Assembly: GCA_019420465.1 (NCBI GenBank)
Contig: JAHZHB010000119.1
Span: 62,001 to 126,000 of the forward strand
DNA: 64,000 bases
Source of the DNA: Lachnospiraceae bacterium
Lineage (GTDB): Bacteria; Bacillota; Clostridia; Lachnospirales; Lachnospiraceae
Direction of reading: 5' to 3'
This document shows, piece by piece, positions 27,513 to 37,479 of the stretch. How positions within the stretch are numbered: position 1 is the stretch's first letter; each line of letters begins with the position of its first letter. The notes beneath the pieces are model-generated. The model did not search any database. It was not told where the DNA came from and saw only the letters and a program-made list of their open reading frames with translations. The position numbers and the translations under genes are program-made.

Positions 27513-28719
27513 GGCTTTCATCCTCCATCACGATATAATAAAATTCTTCCAGCTGTTTTGCCGTCATCAGATCCGGCACCGGATAGAGCGGATTGGCTTC
27601 CTTTTCCGCCTGACGGGCCAGTCCCGGAATATCCTCACGGCGAATGCCCGGAATGGTATCACCGATATGCAGATCCCGTTTCATCTGACGGATCGCTTCG
27701 ATAAATTTTGCTGCACCCTGCTCATCACTTTCTCTCCAGTCTGACATTCCCACAGCTACCGCCAGTGCATGCAGTGGACGAAAGGCCGACTGTCCATACG
27801 CTTCCAGGACAAAGGGTAACAGCACCGCATTGGCCAGTCCGTGCGGTACATTGTATTTACCACCCAGAGAATGGGCAACAGCATGCACATAACCGACATA
27901 GGAGCGGGTAAACGCATTTCCGGCCAGATAGGCTGCCCGGAGCATCTGTTTTCTTGCCCGCATATTGCTGCCGTCCTGATACGCATCCCGGATATTGGCA
28001 AAGATCAGCCGCACGGCATTCACGGCATCCTGCCGCGTCTCCTTTGTCGTGGAGCGGCCGATATAGGCTTCCACAGCGTGTGTCAGCGCGTCCATACCGG
28101 TCGTTGCTGTAAGCATTGGCGGCAGAGAACGCGTCACTTCCGGATCGAGCACGGCATACCGGGGAATCAGCGGAAAATCATTGATCGGATACTTATGTCT
28201 GGTCTTTGCATCCACGATCACAGCCGCCAGTGTCGTCTCACTGCCGGTTCCGGCTGTCGTCGGCACTGCGATCAGAAGCGGAAGCGGCTTTAACACTTTC
28301 AGAATACCTTCCATCTTATCCAGAGATTTCCCCGGGCGGGCCACACGGGCACCGATTGCCTTGGCACAGTCGATCGAAGATCCTCCGCCAAAACCGATCA
28401 GAGCTTCACATTCCTCTGCATGATACAGAGAAAGCGCTTCCTCCACATTTTCCGTCGTAGGATTGGCCACGGTTTTATCATACACGATACAACGGATCTG
28501 TCTTTGGGCCAGCAGCTCTTCCAGATGCTGTGTCAGTCCGCAGCCACGGATTATGCCATCGGTGACCAGCATCACGCAGCCAATACCTTTTGTCTCTAAC
28601 AGCCGGGAAAGCTCTTCCACATTTCCCAGAATCTCCGGTTTCCTGTACGGCAGTACCGGCAAAGCCATATGAAATACCTGCTGATACGCGCGACAATACG
28701 CTTTTTTTACTATATTCAT
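27505..28719 (-). CDS. Iron-containing alcohol dehydrogenase
   Basis: The 404-residue protein belongs to the group III (Fe-ADH) family. It shows the NAD-binding GFGGGSSIDCAKA and PTTAGTGSE, and metal ligands in MDALTHAVEAY and HAVAHSLGGKYNVPHG. It reduces an aldehyde or oxidises an alcohol in the cytoplasm. First gene of an operon with the aldehyde dehydrogenase, under a clear TTGACA-17-TATAAT promoter. Confidence 0.92.
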   Translation of the reverse strand: MNIVKKAYCRAYQQVFHMALPVLPYRKPEILGNVEELSRLLETKGIGCVMLVTDGIIRGCGLTQHLEELLAQRQIRCIVYDKTVANPTTENVEEALSLYHAEECEALIGFGGGSSIDCAKAIGARVARPGKSLDKMEGILKVLKPLPLLIAVPTTAGTGSETTLAAVIVDAKTRHKYPINDFPLIPRYAVLDPEVTRSLPPMLTATTGMDALTHAVEAYIGRSTTKETRQDAVNAVRLIFANIRDAYQDGSNMRARKQMLRAAYLAGNAFTRSYVGYVHAVAHSLGGKYNVPHGLANAVLLPFVLEAYGQSAFRPLHALAVAVGMSDWRESDEQGAAKFIEAIRQMKRDLHIGDTIPGIRREDIPGLARQAEKEANPLYPVPDLMTAKQLEEFYYIVMEDESHA

Positions 28720-28757
28720 CTGTACATCCTCATATTAATTGGTTTTCAAACAGTTTG

Positions 28758-28786
28758 ATTATATAAACTTTTATTTTTACTGTCAA
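28758..28786 (-). promoter_or_regulatory. Consensus promoter of the alcohol/aldehyde dehydrogenase operon
   Basis: TTGACA (28786-28781) and TATAAT (28763-28758) on the minus strand are exactly 17 bases apart, a full consensus match, so basal expression should be strong. Confidence 0.75.
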
Positions 28787-28947
28787 TACATCTCTGTCCT
28801 TCATTACATTACTGTTTGGGGCCGTAAGAACCCGATTGAATGCGTCCCTCTCATTCCCTTCGACTTTCAGAATTTCCTGTGGATAAGCTTCTCTTTCTCC
28901 ACGTTTTGTGGTATCCTTAAAATAATGCACAAATGGAGGCCACTCCG

Positions 28948-30012
28948 ATGGACAACAAAACTTTTTCCCTCACAGAAGGGATCTCACCTGTATATTTTAT
29001 CCGCGCACTGACGCGACAGCATTATGTTCTGCTTTCCTATTATATATTGTTTATCGCTTTTCTGGTCTGGGCCGGTTTTCTGCCTGTGATCGCACCGACT
29101 GTTGTTTTCTGTATCGTTTCCTGCGGTGCCGTACTGATGCTGCACAACGATATTCTCATCAGCTGGCAGGAATATCTCTACGCCATTCTTACGATTTTCT
29201 GGCAGATCTACTGTCTGTATCTGTTTGGATGGAACTGTGGTGCCAGCAATTTTATCATTCCGGTACTGATCATTATCGTATTTTCCCTGCAGTCGTCCAT
29301 GATCATCAAGGTCATCTTCTGCATCGCTCTGATGGTCTTTCGTCTGGGCATCTTCTTTTACTGCCAGACGTATACACCGGTCTATCCGCTGGACACACTG
29401 CCGCTGATGTTACTTCAGCTTTTAAATACACTGCTGGTATTTATCGGCATCCTGTCGATCTGTTTTACCTTCAGTACCAATATCCAGAAGACCGAAAAGC
29501 ATCTGATGCTTTACAATATCGAGCTGCGCAAACAGGTCGCTACAGACCCTCTGACCTCGCTGTTTAACCGCCGACGTATCCTTGAGCTCATGGAAAACCA
29601 TAAGCTGGTCACGCCCGAAGAATCCTTCAGTATTGCGATGGGCGATATCGATTCCTTTAAATCGATCAACGACACCTATGGACATGACTGCGGTGATGTG
29701 GTCTTAAAAACCCTCTCGGCACTGTTTCTGGAAAAGACGATAGGACACGGCCATGTCTGTCGCTGGGGCGGAGAAGAGTTTCTTTTCTTCTTCCCGGACA
29801 TGAATCTGGATCAGGCGGCCGCGATCATGGTAGATATCCGACAGGCGATCCTTCGCATGACCATTCCCTATCAAACGGAAATCCTTAAAGTAACGATGAC
29901 GTTTGGTGTCGAGGAATACGATTTCCGTTCATCGATACAGGAGCACATACAGCAGGCAGATGCCAAGCTGTATTACGGAAAAACACACGGGAAAAATCAG
30001 GTTGTCGTCTGA
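28948..30012 (+). CDS. Membrane GGDEF diguanylate cyclase
   Basis: The 354-residue protein has about six N-terminal membrane helices (residues 25-180) and a C-terminal GGDEF domain with the active-site variant RWGGEEFLFF and DPLTSLFNRR, so it should make cyclic di-GMP. No RxxD inhibitory site is seen directly before GGEEF. The start at 28948 follows GGAGG by 8 bases. It is a single gene; the membrane sensor part resembles the 6-helix type with no known ligand. Confidence 0.9.
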   Translation: MDNKTFSLTEGISPVYFIRALTRQHYVLLSYYILFIAFLVWAGFLPVIAPTVVFCIVSCGAVLMLHNDILISWQEYLYAILTIFWQIYCLYLFGWNCGASNFIIPVLIIIVFSLQSSMIIKVIFCIALMVFRLGIFFYCQTYTPVYPLDTLPLMLLQLLNTLLVFIGILSICFTFSTNIQKTEKHLMLYNIELRKQVATDPLTSLFNRRRILELMENHKLVTPEESFSIAMGDIDSFKSINDTYGHDCGDVVLKTLSALFLEKTIGHGHVCRWGGEEFLFFFPDMNLDQAAAIMVDIRQAILRMTIPYQTEILKVTMTFGVEEYDFRSSIQEHIQQADAKLYYGKTHGKNQVVV

Positions 30013-30139
30013 TATTCTCTGTTTTTCGTAAAAAAGCCGTAACTTTCCGGTAAAGTTCCGGCTAACCTCTGGATTTTCTGCACGGATATGCTATACTAAT
30101 CCGTAAAAATCTACATAAACATGATAAAGGAGAATTATT

Positions 30140-31423
30140 TTGGACACGTCGGCTATACTACAGGCCATTATCTTAGTTATTTTACTTGTGGCTTCCGCAT
30201 TCTTTTCCTCTGCGGAAACAGCACTCACTACAGTCAACCGCATACAGGTACAGCTGCTTGCGGATGACGGAAGCAAAAAGGCCAAAAAGGTCTTAAAGAT
30301 CCTGGACCATTCTTCCAAGATGCTTTCCGCCATCCTGATCGGTAACAATATCGTCAATATTTCCGCCTCTTCTCTGGCTACGACACTGACGATCACTGTA
30401 TTCGGCAATGCCTATGTTGGTCTGGCTACCGGTATACTGACACTTCTGGTCCTGGTTTTTGGTGAGATCACACCGAAATCACTGGCTTCGATCTTTTCCA
30501 TGCAGCTGTCCTTGGCCTATGCGGGGATCATCTGGCCACTGATGCGGATTCTCACACCGGTGATCTTTATTATAGAAGGCATCCGTACCGGCATACTAAA
30601 GCTCATGGGGGTTGACCCGAATGCCAGAGGCAGCCGTATCACAGAGGACGAATTAAAAACTCTCGTTGACGTCGGACGTGAAGAAGGCGCCATCGAAAAT
30701 GATGAGTTCGAGATGATCACCAATGTATTCAGTCTGGATGATTCTCTGGCCAAGGATATCATGATCCCGCGTATCGATATGTCTTTCCTTCATGTAGATG
30801 CGACATATGACGAAGTGATCGAACTGTACCGTGAGACGAGCTATACCCGTTTTCCGATCTACAGCGACACCAGGGACACGATCATCGGCACAATCAATGT
30901 CAAGGATCTGTTGCTCTATCCGAAGGATGAGCCGTTCCACATCCGCAGGATCTTAAGAGAGCCGCATTTTACCTTTGAACACAAAGAGGTCGGTACTCTC
31001 CTGATGGAAATGCAGGAGGGCGGTATCAGCCTTGTGATCGTTCTGGACGAGTACGGTTCCACCTCCGGTATGATCACCATGGAGGATATCCTCGAAGAGA
31101 TCGTCGGCGAGATCCGTGATGAATATGACAAGGATGAGACAGATGCCATCCTCGAATTAAAGCCGGGCAAAGAGTATCTGATCGACGGCTCCACCAATCT
31201 TACCGATGTCAATGACACCTTAAAGATCGATCTGGAATCCGAAGAATACGATTCCATCGGTGGTTATATCATCGAGAAGCTGGACCGTCTGCCAAAGAGC
31301 GGCGAAACACTTGTCCTCGATAATGGTATCAAGCTGATCACCGAGCTGGTCAAGAGGAACCGTATTGAAAAAGTACACGTTTTTCTTCCGGATAAGCCGG
31401 ACGAAGATACAGAAAAAAGCTGA
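30140..31423 (+). CDS. CNNM/HlyC-CorC family membrane protein
   Basis: The 427-residue protein has an N-terminal DUF21/CNNM membrane domain (about four helices, [24 protein letters not shown]), two CBS domains at about residues 200-320 ([41 protein letters not shown] in pieces) and a C-terminal CorC_HlyC domain. Bacterial members are linked to magnesium or cobalt export. Translation starts at a TTG after AAAGGAGAATTATT. Single gene ending in a shared bidirectional terminator. Confidence 0.88.
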   Translation: MDTSAILQAIILVILLVASAFFSSAETALTTVNRIQVQLLADDGSKKAKKVLKILDHSSKMLSAILIGNNIVNISASSLATTLTITVFGNAYVGLATGILTLLVLVFGEITPKSLASIFSMQLSLAYAGIIWPLMRILTPVIFIIEGIRTGILKLMGVDPNARGSRITEDELKTLVDVGREEGAIENDEFEMITNVFSLDDSLAKDIMIPRIDMSFLHVDATYDEVIELYRETSYTRFPIYSDTRDTIIGTINVKDLLLYPKDEPFHIRRILREPHFTFEHKEVGTLLMEMQEGGISLVIVLDEYGSTSGMITMEDILEEIVGEIRDEYDKDETDAILELKPGKEYLIDGSTNLTDVNDTLKIDLESEEYDSIGGYIIEKLDRLPKSGETLVLDNGIKLITELVKRNRIEKVHVFLPDKPDEDTEKS

Positions 31424-31454
31424 GAAGGATAATCATTCCTTCCCAGCTTTTTTT
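31413..31454. terminator. Bidirectional terminator
   Basis: AAAAAAGCTG-GAAGGA pairs with TCCTTC-CAGCTTTTTT. It contains the stop codons of both convergent genes. Confidence 0.9.
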
Positions 31455-32437
31455 ATATTGACACCAGTTCTGCTCTGCAGCCTGTCCACCTGCTTCTGAT
31501 ACTTTTTCAGGCAGGTATCCCAACTGTCATACAGCTTATCTCCCCTGTGATCCGGCAGATCATAGTTCTCTTTCAGATAACTGCCAAGATACACTGACAC
31601 CTTTACCGCACCGAAATAATTCAGATGATCGCCTTCATCCTTTGTATCTGTCTCCCAGTCGATGCCAAGCTCATCCGTCATCAGATTCAGATCCAGATAA
31701 GGCAGGTCTCTTTTTTCGGCCAGATCCGCGATCGTATTATGTTTTCGCATACTCCAGTTTTTGCTGCTTGGCACATTCAAAAGCAGCAGCCGGATCCCGT
31801 TATCCTCGCAGAGCTGCTGAATCGCATCGATGTAGCTCACATTTTTTTCCGGCATGGATTTAAATTTTTTACTGTGTTTCATATAGTTTTTGTAGTTTTT
31901 CTTTGCAGCTGCCTGTACTCCGGTCTGCAACCGGAAACCTTTCAGATCGCTTGTCCAGCTGAAATCCTTTTTCTGCCAGAGCTCCGACGGACGAAACCAT
32001 TTCCACCGGTCATGATAGGTAAATACAGAAAGAAATTCACCAGCTTTGTTATACGCCACTTCACCGACAGAAAACTGCCGAAACGTCGCATTCGTCTCCA
32101 GCACCACCATCTCCGGTTTCTGATTTTCCAGTGCCGTCTTTAAAAGCGCCAGTGTATCAAACAGCTTCTGTCCGCCTGTGCTGCAGTCATAGGAGGTGAT
32201 CCCCTGTTCCTTCCACAGCTGCATGGGAGAGATCGTGGAATACACTTCGCTGTCACCTAAAAAGAGCACATCCACTGTATTTTTCTTCTCTGCTATGATC
32301 CCTTTGGCATCCCGGTAAAGAAAGCCGGATTTTTCACCGTTCCCTTTGGGCATCAGAATAAAGGATGCCAGCAAAAGGAGCACCAAAAGCCCGGCACAAA
32401 AGCCCAGTCCTTTCAGCCATACCCGTATTTTTTTCAT
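31433..32437 (-). CDS. DltD-like SGNH-fold secreted protein
   Basis: The 334-residue product has one N-terminal membrane helix and an extracellular SGNH/DltD-like domain with GDSE (FLGDSEVYSTIS) as block I and DHLNYFGA as the Asp-His block. In Dlt systems DltD works with the MBOAT protein to move an acyl or aminoacyl group to the polymer outside. It is the last gene of the five-gene operon, 14 bp after the MBOAT stop codon. The start follows GAGGAG. Confidence 0.82.
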   Translation of the reverse strand: MKKIRVWLKGLGFCAGLLVLLLLASFILMPKGNGEKSGFLYRDAKGIIAEKKNTVDVLFLGDSEVYSTISPMQLWKEQGITSYDCSTGGQKLFDTLALLKTALENQKPEMVVLETNATFRQFSVGEVAYNKAGEFLSVFTYHDRWKWFRPSELWQKKDFSWTSDLKGFRLQTGVQAAAKKNYKNYMKHSKKFKSMPEKNVSYIDAIQQLCEDNGIRLLLLNVPSSKNWSMRKHNTIADLAEKRDLPYLDLNLMTDELGIDWETDTKDEGDHLNYFGAVKVSVYLGSYLKENYDLPDHRGDKLYDSWDTCLKKYQKQVDRLQSRTGVNIKKAGKE

Positions 32438-32451
32438 ACATACTCTCCTCA

Positions 32452-34044
32452 TCAGAATCCGGCGTAGATCGGATCGATCGGCAGATAGCCGTTACCGTAG
32501 GCTCCGAAGATCACCAGATACAGTATTGCCGCATACAGAACCGCCCAGCGCGCGATGGGCCGCATAGCGGCCAGCTTTTCCCGGATCTGTATTCCCTTTT
32601 CCTGACTTACACTGACAATAAATACCAGAACAAGCGTCACAGCCACGATCAGAAAATCGTGTTTATCAACGCCCATAGAAAACAGGGTACCATCCGTAAA
32701 AGACTGTAACGAAAATCCGGTAAACATGTGACCGATCATGCCAAGTCCCTGCGAAAGAGTTGCAGCACGGAAGATCATCTCGCCCATGCAGACCAGACAT
32801 CCGGTCCGTACCATGCGAAACACGGTATAGGGCGCTTTTTCCCTCCGGATATGACATTTTTCCAGCAGCATGATCGCTGTTGGCTCCGTATAGTTTCCCA
32901 GAACGATCAGGATAAAATGGAACATACCAAAACCGATGTAATTCCATCCGGCACCATGCCACAGACCATTCATGGACCATACACAAAACAGAGCTGCCGT
33001 ACCCGCCAGCAGCGGCCCGTAATAATTACCCATCCTTTTTCTGGCCTTTTTTGTCAGCTCCTTCATCGGCTTTGCCATGGATACCGGATAAAAGATATAA
33101 TCCTTAAACCATGTACCCAGCGTGATATGCCAGCGTCGCCAGAATTCGGATATGGATTTGGAAAAAAACGGTCGCGTAAAGTTTTCCGCCATACGGATAT
33201 GAAAAATCTGTGCCGTACCGATGACAACATCCATCGTACCGGAAAACTCCATATATTCCTGACAGGTAAAGGCCAGCATAGCTACAAGCATCATCCCGCC
33301 GTCATATGTCGTACCACTGTCATACAACTGCTGTATCATCGGGTTTAAACGGTCAGCGATCACCATCTTTTTGATCAGTCCATACAGGATCCTCTGCAGA
33401 CCAAATGTCAGATCATGATAACAGATGGGGTCTCCTTTAAGCAGCTGTGGCCGCATATCCCCGTAGCGTGTGATCGGTCCTTCCATGATGCCCGGGAAAA
33501 AACTCATATACAGGGCAAATGCAGAAATCTTTGTCTCTGCCTGTATGGTTCCCCGATACACATCGGTCAGATAGGAAACTGCCTGCAGCGTATAAAAGGA
33601 AATACCGATGGGCATCACAAAATGCGGTATCTTCAAAACCGAAGTTGTCCCCACAAGGGCTGCCACTGCATTGATGTTTTCCACAAAAAATGCCCCGTAT
33701 TTCACCGTCAAAAGGATCGCCACCTGCAAAAGAATGGCCAGTCCCAGCACACGGCGCTGCTTTTTCTGCCAGCAAAGCCGGATCGCTTTTTTCTCCTCCC
33801 TTACTGCCTTTTTCAGTTCTTCGTCTTTTTGTCCGGCCTGTTTTCCCAGTATGCGGCCCGCTGCGTAAACACTGACGGTCGTAAACCAGAGATATACGAT
33901 CAGCTTCCCGCTCATCAGCCAGAACAGCACATAGCTGGCCACCAGCAAAAGATACGGACGTACCTTTTTGGGCATCAGCTGGTAGGCAATGATCACTGCC
34001 GGCAGATACAAGGCCAGAAAAACGAAGGAGCAGTAAGACGTCAT
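32452..34044 (-). CDS. DltB-like MBOAT acyltransferase
   Basis: The 530-residue membrane protein has about 12 hydrophobic segments and the MBOAT catalytic region SMNGLWHGAGWNYIGFG, whose His is the expected active residue. DltB-type members carry an acyl group from carrier protein across the membrane. GGAGG lies 10 bases before the ATG at 34044. It starts 2 bases after the carrier protein gene, so it is coupled to it. Confidence 0.88.
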   Translation of the reverse strand: MTSYCSFVFLALYLPAVIIAYQLMPKKVRPYLLLVASYVLFWLMSGKLIVYLWFTTVSVYAAGRILGKQAGQKDEELKKAVREEKKAIRLCWQKKQRRVLGLAILLQVAILLTVKYGAFFVENINAVAALVGTTSVLKIPHFVMPIGISFYTLQAVSYLTDVYRGTIQAETKISAFALYMSFFPGIMEGPITRYGDMRPQLLKGDPICYHDLTFGLQRILYGLIKKMVIADRLNPMIQQLYDSGTTYDGGMMLVAMLAFTCQEYMEFSGTMDVVIGTAQIFHIRMAENFTRPFFSKSISEFWRRWHITLGTWFKDYIFYPVSMAKPMKELTKKARKRMGNYYGPLLAGTAALFCVWSMNGLWHGAGWNYIGFGMFHFILIVLGNYTEPTAIMLLEKCHIRREKAPYTVFRMVRTGCLVCMGEMIFRAATLSQGLGMIGHMFTGFSLQSFTDGTLFSMGVDKHDFLIVAVTLVLVFIVSVSQEKGIQIREKLAAMRPIARWAVLYAAILYLVIFGAYGNGYLPIDPIYAGF

Positions 34045-34046
34045 GC

Positions 34047-34277
34047 TTATGCTTCCTCCTGCAGACGGCAGATCATCTGCCACATAGCCTGTGCCGAATT
34101 AAAGTTTGCCGGAATGATCTCCACGGTCGGGATCGTGATGTCAAAAGCATCCTCAAGCTCGGCCACCAGAGATAAAATTTCCAGCGAATTTAAGATTCTT
34201 CCATCGATCAGATCTGTTGCCGTGGAAAAGTCCACTCCCGGTTCAAACTCATTTAAAATATCGTATAATTCTTCCAT
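34047..34277 (-). CDS. DltC-like acyl/aminoacyl carrier protein
   Basis: The 76-residue acidic protein has four predicted helices and the phosphopantetheine serine in GRILNSLEILSLVAEL, with Asn where most carriers have Asp. AAGGAG lies 10 bases before the ATG at 34277. It would hold the substrate activated by the adenylation enzyme as a thioester and offer it to the MBOAT protein. Confidence 0.85.
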   Translation of the reverse strand: MEELYDILNEFEPGVDFSTATDLIDGRILNSLEILSLVAELEDAFDITIPTVEIIPANFNSAQAMWQMICRLQEEA

Positions 34278-34409
34278 ATGTATTGTTCTCCTTTTTCTTA
34301 TGTATATATCACAGACCTGTTTTTTTGCCATGTCCGTCGATATCTGTTTTTCCGTATCCGTTTGAATCTGTTGCAGCGTCAGTCGTTTGACTGCATCTGC
34401 CATTTTGGC

Positions 34410-35588
34410 TTATAGTTCACCGATCAGGCTGTCCACCGGGATCTGTGCGCGTACCTGCCTGAGTTCTCTGTCCCTTCCGACCAGATAGACCGGAGGTATC
34501 TCCCGGCTTAAGAATAAGGCAATGCCCTCCGCCATACTGTAGGCTCCTGCCCTTTCAAACAACAGCACGTCACCGATCCGCGGATCATACAGCGGACTCT
34601 GCTTGACAAGAATATCATTGACCGTGCATAAAGAGCCACAGATCGCACAGTCCATAGTCTCACCGGATATATCCTTTCCCCACTGCCGGATGTACGGATG
34701 CTTCATAGCCATCGTCTGTCCGTAGTACACCAGCTGGTGGATACCACCGTCCACGATCACATAACTCTGTCCACGGTTTTTCTTTACATCTGCCACACGG
34801 GTCACATAGGTACCACAGGGAGCTGCGATACTTCGCCCAAGCTCCAGCACCACCTGCATTTTTTCACATAATGGTGTGAAAAGAGCTGCGATATCCGAAA
34901 GATAGCTCTCTTCGTCAAACTTCTCTTCCTGGAAATAGCTGACAAAAAATCCGCCGCCGTATTCCAGCTCTTTTACTATAAAGCCTTCTTCTTCTTTCAG
35001 CCTCGCACACAGCGCATCCAGTTTGATCAGTTCTCTTTCGATCCTTCGGACTGTCCCTTTCTGGGTTCCGGAAAAATACTGAATGCCCCGGATATCGATC
35101 TCCTTATACAGATCCCGGTCACGGATAATGGAAAGAATCTCCTCCTCATCCAGCCCGAACTGATTGCCGCTTGTCAGCCGGAGAAGTACCGGTATCGTCC
35201 GCCGGTTTTCCTTTCCTGCTTTAAACAACAGTGCCAGTTGTTCCATGGATTCCACCGTATACACCCCGATATCCGGATATGTACGGGCCAGCCATTCGAT
35301 ATATGCCGGTGTCTTATATACACCGGAGATTACCATCCTTTTGGGATCCACACCGGCTTTCAGGCTGATCTTGACTTCTCCCGGCGAACACAGTTCTACC
35401 CTTTCTGCCACCTCTGCCGCACTTTTTGTCACAAAAGGATTGGCCTTTATGGCATAACAGAGCTTCAGATTCCGCGGCAGCCGGTCTTTTATATACTGTA
35501 TCCGCTCTTTCAGTACCTGCGTATCAAAGATGTAGCATGGTGTCATCTGTCTGCGCAGAACATCTTTAATGATCTTATCTTCCAGCAT
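34410..35588 (-). CDS. LysA-like PLP-dependent amino acid decarboxylase
   Basis: The 392-residue enzyme has the fold-type III PLP barrel with the Schiff-base Lys in LCYAIKANPF, the PLP-phosphate glycines in ELEYGGGF, and the substrate-binding C-terminal beta domain with CGSLCTVNDIL, the counterpart of the conserved decarboxylase Cys motif. Its family includes diaminopimelate and ornithine decarboxylases. It starts 14 bp inside the end of the adenylation gene, so it belongs to the Dlt-like operon, where a decarboxylase is not standard. It may supply the amino acid that is activated (inference). Confidence 0.85.
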   Translation of the reverse strand: MLEDKIIKDVLRRQMTPCYIFDTQVLKERIQYIKDRLPRNLKLCYAIKANPFVTKSAAEVAERVELCSPGEVKISLKAGVDPKRMVISGVYKTPAYIEWLARTYPDIGVYTVESMEQLALLFKAGKENRRTIPVLLRLTSGNQFGLDEEEILSIIRDRDLYKEIDIRGIQYFSGTQKGTVRRIERELIKLDALCARLKEEEGFIVKELEYGGGFFVSYFQEEKFDEESYLSDIAALFTPLCEKMQVVLELGRSIAAPCGTYVTRVADVKKNRGQSYVIVDGGIHQLVYYGQTMAMKHPYIRQWGKDISGETMDCAICGSLCTVNDILVKQSPLYDPRIGDVLLFERAGAYSMAEGIALFLSREIPPVYLVGRDRELRQVRAQIPVDSLIGEL

Positions 35589-37110
35589 GTTTCTCCCCTC
35601 TTTTTGCTGTTACTTCCTCAAACAGAAGTTTTCTGTCGATCTTACCGTTTTTTGTCAGCACAAAGCTGTCTTTTTGTACCAGACGCTCCGGCAGCATAAA
35701 CGATGGCAGTGCTTTTGCCAGTGCTTCATGTACCTCTGTTTTATCCGGCGTTCCCGCATAGCAGCCGTACAGCCGACTTCTTTTTTCATCAAATATGCAG
35801 ACACACCGCTCGATCCCCGGAATTTTTGCCATAGCCCGCTCGATCTCCTCAAGTTCGATCCGATGGCCTCTGTATTTGATCTGAAAATCTTTTCGCCCGG
35901 CAAAATACAACTCCCCGTTTTCATCGTATCTGCCGAGATCTCCGGTTTTATATACAGGATCAAGATAGTGCTGATGCAGCGGATTCTGTACAAAAGACCG
36001 GATCGTCTGCTCTGTATTGTCATAGTATCCAAGTGCCAGCGTCCGGCCACGGACACAGATCTCTCCTGCCACATCAGGCTCTGTCACCAGCCTGCCTCCA
36101 TCATCTGTCAGAAAGACGGATTCATTGGCAAACGCTGTGCCAATCGGAATACCTTCCGGATATGACCGTTCTCTCTGTATCCTGTGATATGTACAATTGC
36201 AGGTGATCTCTGTCGGCCCGTACAGGTTGACAAACTCTGCCTCCGGCAGATGCACCATCCAGTCCTTCAGCTGTTTCATCGGCATTACCTCACCACTGAA
36301 CAGCACCTTTCTGACCGTATCCGGACATTTATAGTCCAGCCCGTGAAACATGCTGATCAGACACAGTGCCGATACCGCCCAGATCAGTGTCGTGACCTTT
36401 TTTTCACATAAGAAATCCAGAAGCTCCACCGGCCGTGAGAACAGCTCTCTTGGCACCACCACAAGCGTTGCCCCCGTCTTTAACGACGTGTAGATATCCT
36501 TTACAGAAACATCAAAGTCAAACGGCGCCTGCTTCGCGATCCGCTCCGTCTCATCAAAACCGAACGTTTCGACAAATACATCTGTAAAATCCAGCACCGA
36601 TCCATGACTCACAACGACCCCTTTCGGTGTTCCCGTAGAACCGGATGTAAAATTCACATACAGCGGATCCCTGTCGATCTGCTGCCCCCGGATACCTAAA
36701 AGCAGCCGTTCATCTTCCTTCGTCTGCAGAAGCTCTTCCATATAAAGACACTGCGCCCCCGGAAAATACTCCTTTGCCACCGCTTCATGCTCCCTGTCCG
36801 TCAGAACCACCGAAAGCTTCAGCACATCCGCAATCTGTGAAAAGCGTACCGAAGGCAGCATCGGATCAAAATACGTATAGAAACCACCCGCATACACGAT
36901 ACCAAAGAACCCGCACAGAGCCATCGCACTTTTCTTCATAAACACCGCCACCGGCTGCCCCGGCTCCACATACGCACAAAGCCCCGTCCCCACCCGCCGG
37001 CTCATTAAAGCCAGCTGCGAAAACGTAACCTCTCCCGTCTCATCTATCACACCAACCTTATCCGGAAACCTCTTCTCCACCGCCTCCAGATACTCCAGCA
37101 CATTCTTCAT
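35575..37110 (-). CDS. DltA-like amino acid adenylation enzyme
   Basis: The 511-residue protein is an ANL-superfamily adenylating enzyme: TSGSTGTPKGVVVSH (A3), NLYGPTEITCNC (A5), YKTGDLGR (A7), GRKDFQIKYRGHRIELEEIE (A8) and the catalytic Lys in KNGKIDRK (A10) are present. FDFDVSVKDIYTSL is DltA-like. It would activate an amino acid with ATP and load it on the carrier protein two genes on. The region that holds the substrate-pocket Cys of DltA reads ALCLISMFHG here, so the substrate may not be D-alanine. First gene of the operon; AAGGAG precedes the ATG. Confidence 0.85.
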   Translation of the reverse strand: MKNVLEYLEAVEKRFPDKVGVIDETGEVTFSQLALMSRRVGTGLCAYVEPGQPVAVFMKKSAMALCGFFGIVYAGGFYTYFDPMLPSVRFSQIADVLKLSVVLTDREHEAVAKEYFPGAQCLYMEELLQTKEDERLLLGIRGQQIDRDPLYVNFTSGSTGTPKGVVVSHGSVLDFTDVFVETFGFDETERIAKQAPFDFDVSVKDIYTSLKTGATLVVVPRELFSRPVELLDFLCEKKVTTLIWAVSALCLISMFHGLDYKCPDTVRKVLFSGEVMPMKQLKDWMVHLPEAEFVNLYGPTEITCNCTYHRIQRERSYPEGIPIGTAFANESVFLTDDGGRLVTEPDVAGEICVRGRTLALGYYDNTEQTIRSFVQNPLHQHYLDPVYKTGDLGRYDENGELYFAGRKDFQIKYRGHRIELEEIERAMAKIPGIERCVCIFDEKRSRLYGCYAGTPDKTEVHEALAKALPSFMLPERLVQKDSFVLTKNGKIDRKLLFEEVTAKRGEKHAGR

Positions 37111-37242
37111 AGGTCACTCCTTTTCATAACACCCATGCAGAATACCATACTTTTCCCTTCAAAACCCAAACATTAAGGATTCTTAACACATCTTCATAAA
37201 ATCTTCACCCTCGTCACCACTCCCCCGTTCCTGCCACGAACA

Positions 37243-37462
37243 GAAAAATCCGCCCATTGAGGTGACAGCAAAAGGGTGTTGTATTTCAAAAACATTCCAA
37301 GTGCGCCCTTAGCTTCTGAAAGATCCAGTGCTTACGGAATCTTACGCGCGAGCCCGCTTTAGCGAGCGCGTTAGATGCAGTTAGCACTTAGCTTTCAGAA
37401 GCGTTGCACGCGTTTTTGAAATACAACACCCTTTTGCTGTCACCTCAATGGGCGGATTTTTC
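37243..37462 (-). repeat. Giant intergenic inverted repeat, element D
   Basis: A perfect 51-bp outer stem (37243-37293 with 37412-37462) encloses a 118-nt core. The core pairs CTTCTGAA with TTCAGAAG and AGTGCT with AGCACT, and aligns to element E without gaps. TTTTT follows the stem in both directions, so it could terminate transcription from either side. GGGACGGACG lies at the right edge. It is 17 bp after the stop codon of the BMC gene and 130 bp upstream of the Dlt-like operon. Confidence 0.85.
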
Positions 37463-37479
37463 GTCCGTCCCTCTAAATT

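Noticed and set aside
30025..30066. Hairpin AGCCGTAACTTT/AAAGTTCCGGCT as terminator of the GGDEF gene
   Set aside because: The T-run is on the minus strand, where no gene ends, so it is not a convincing terminator for the plus-strand gene.
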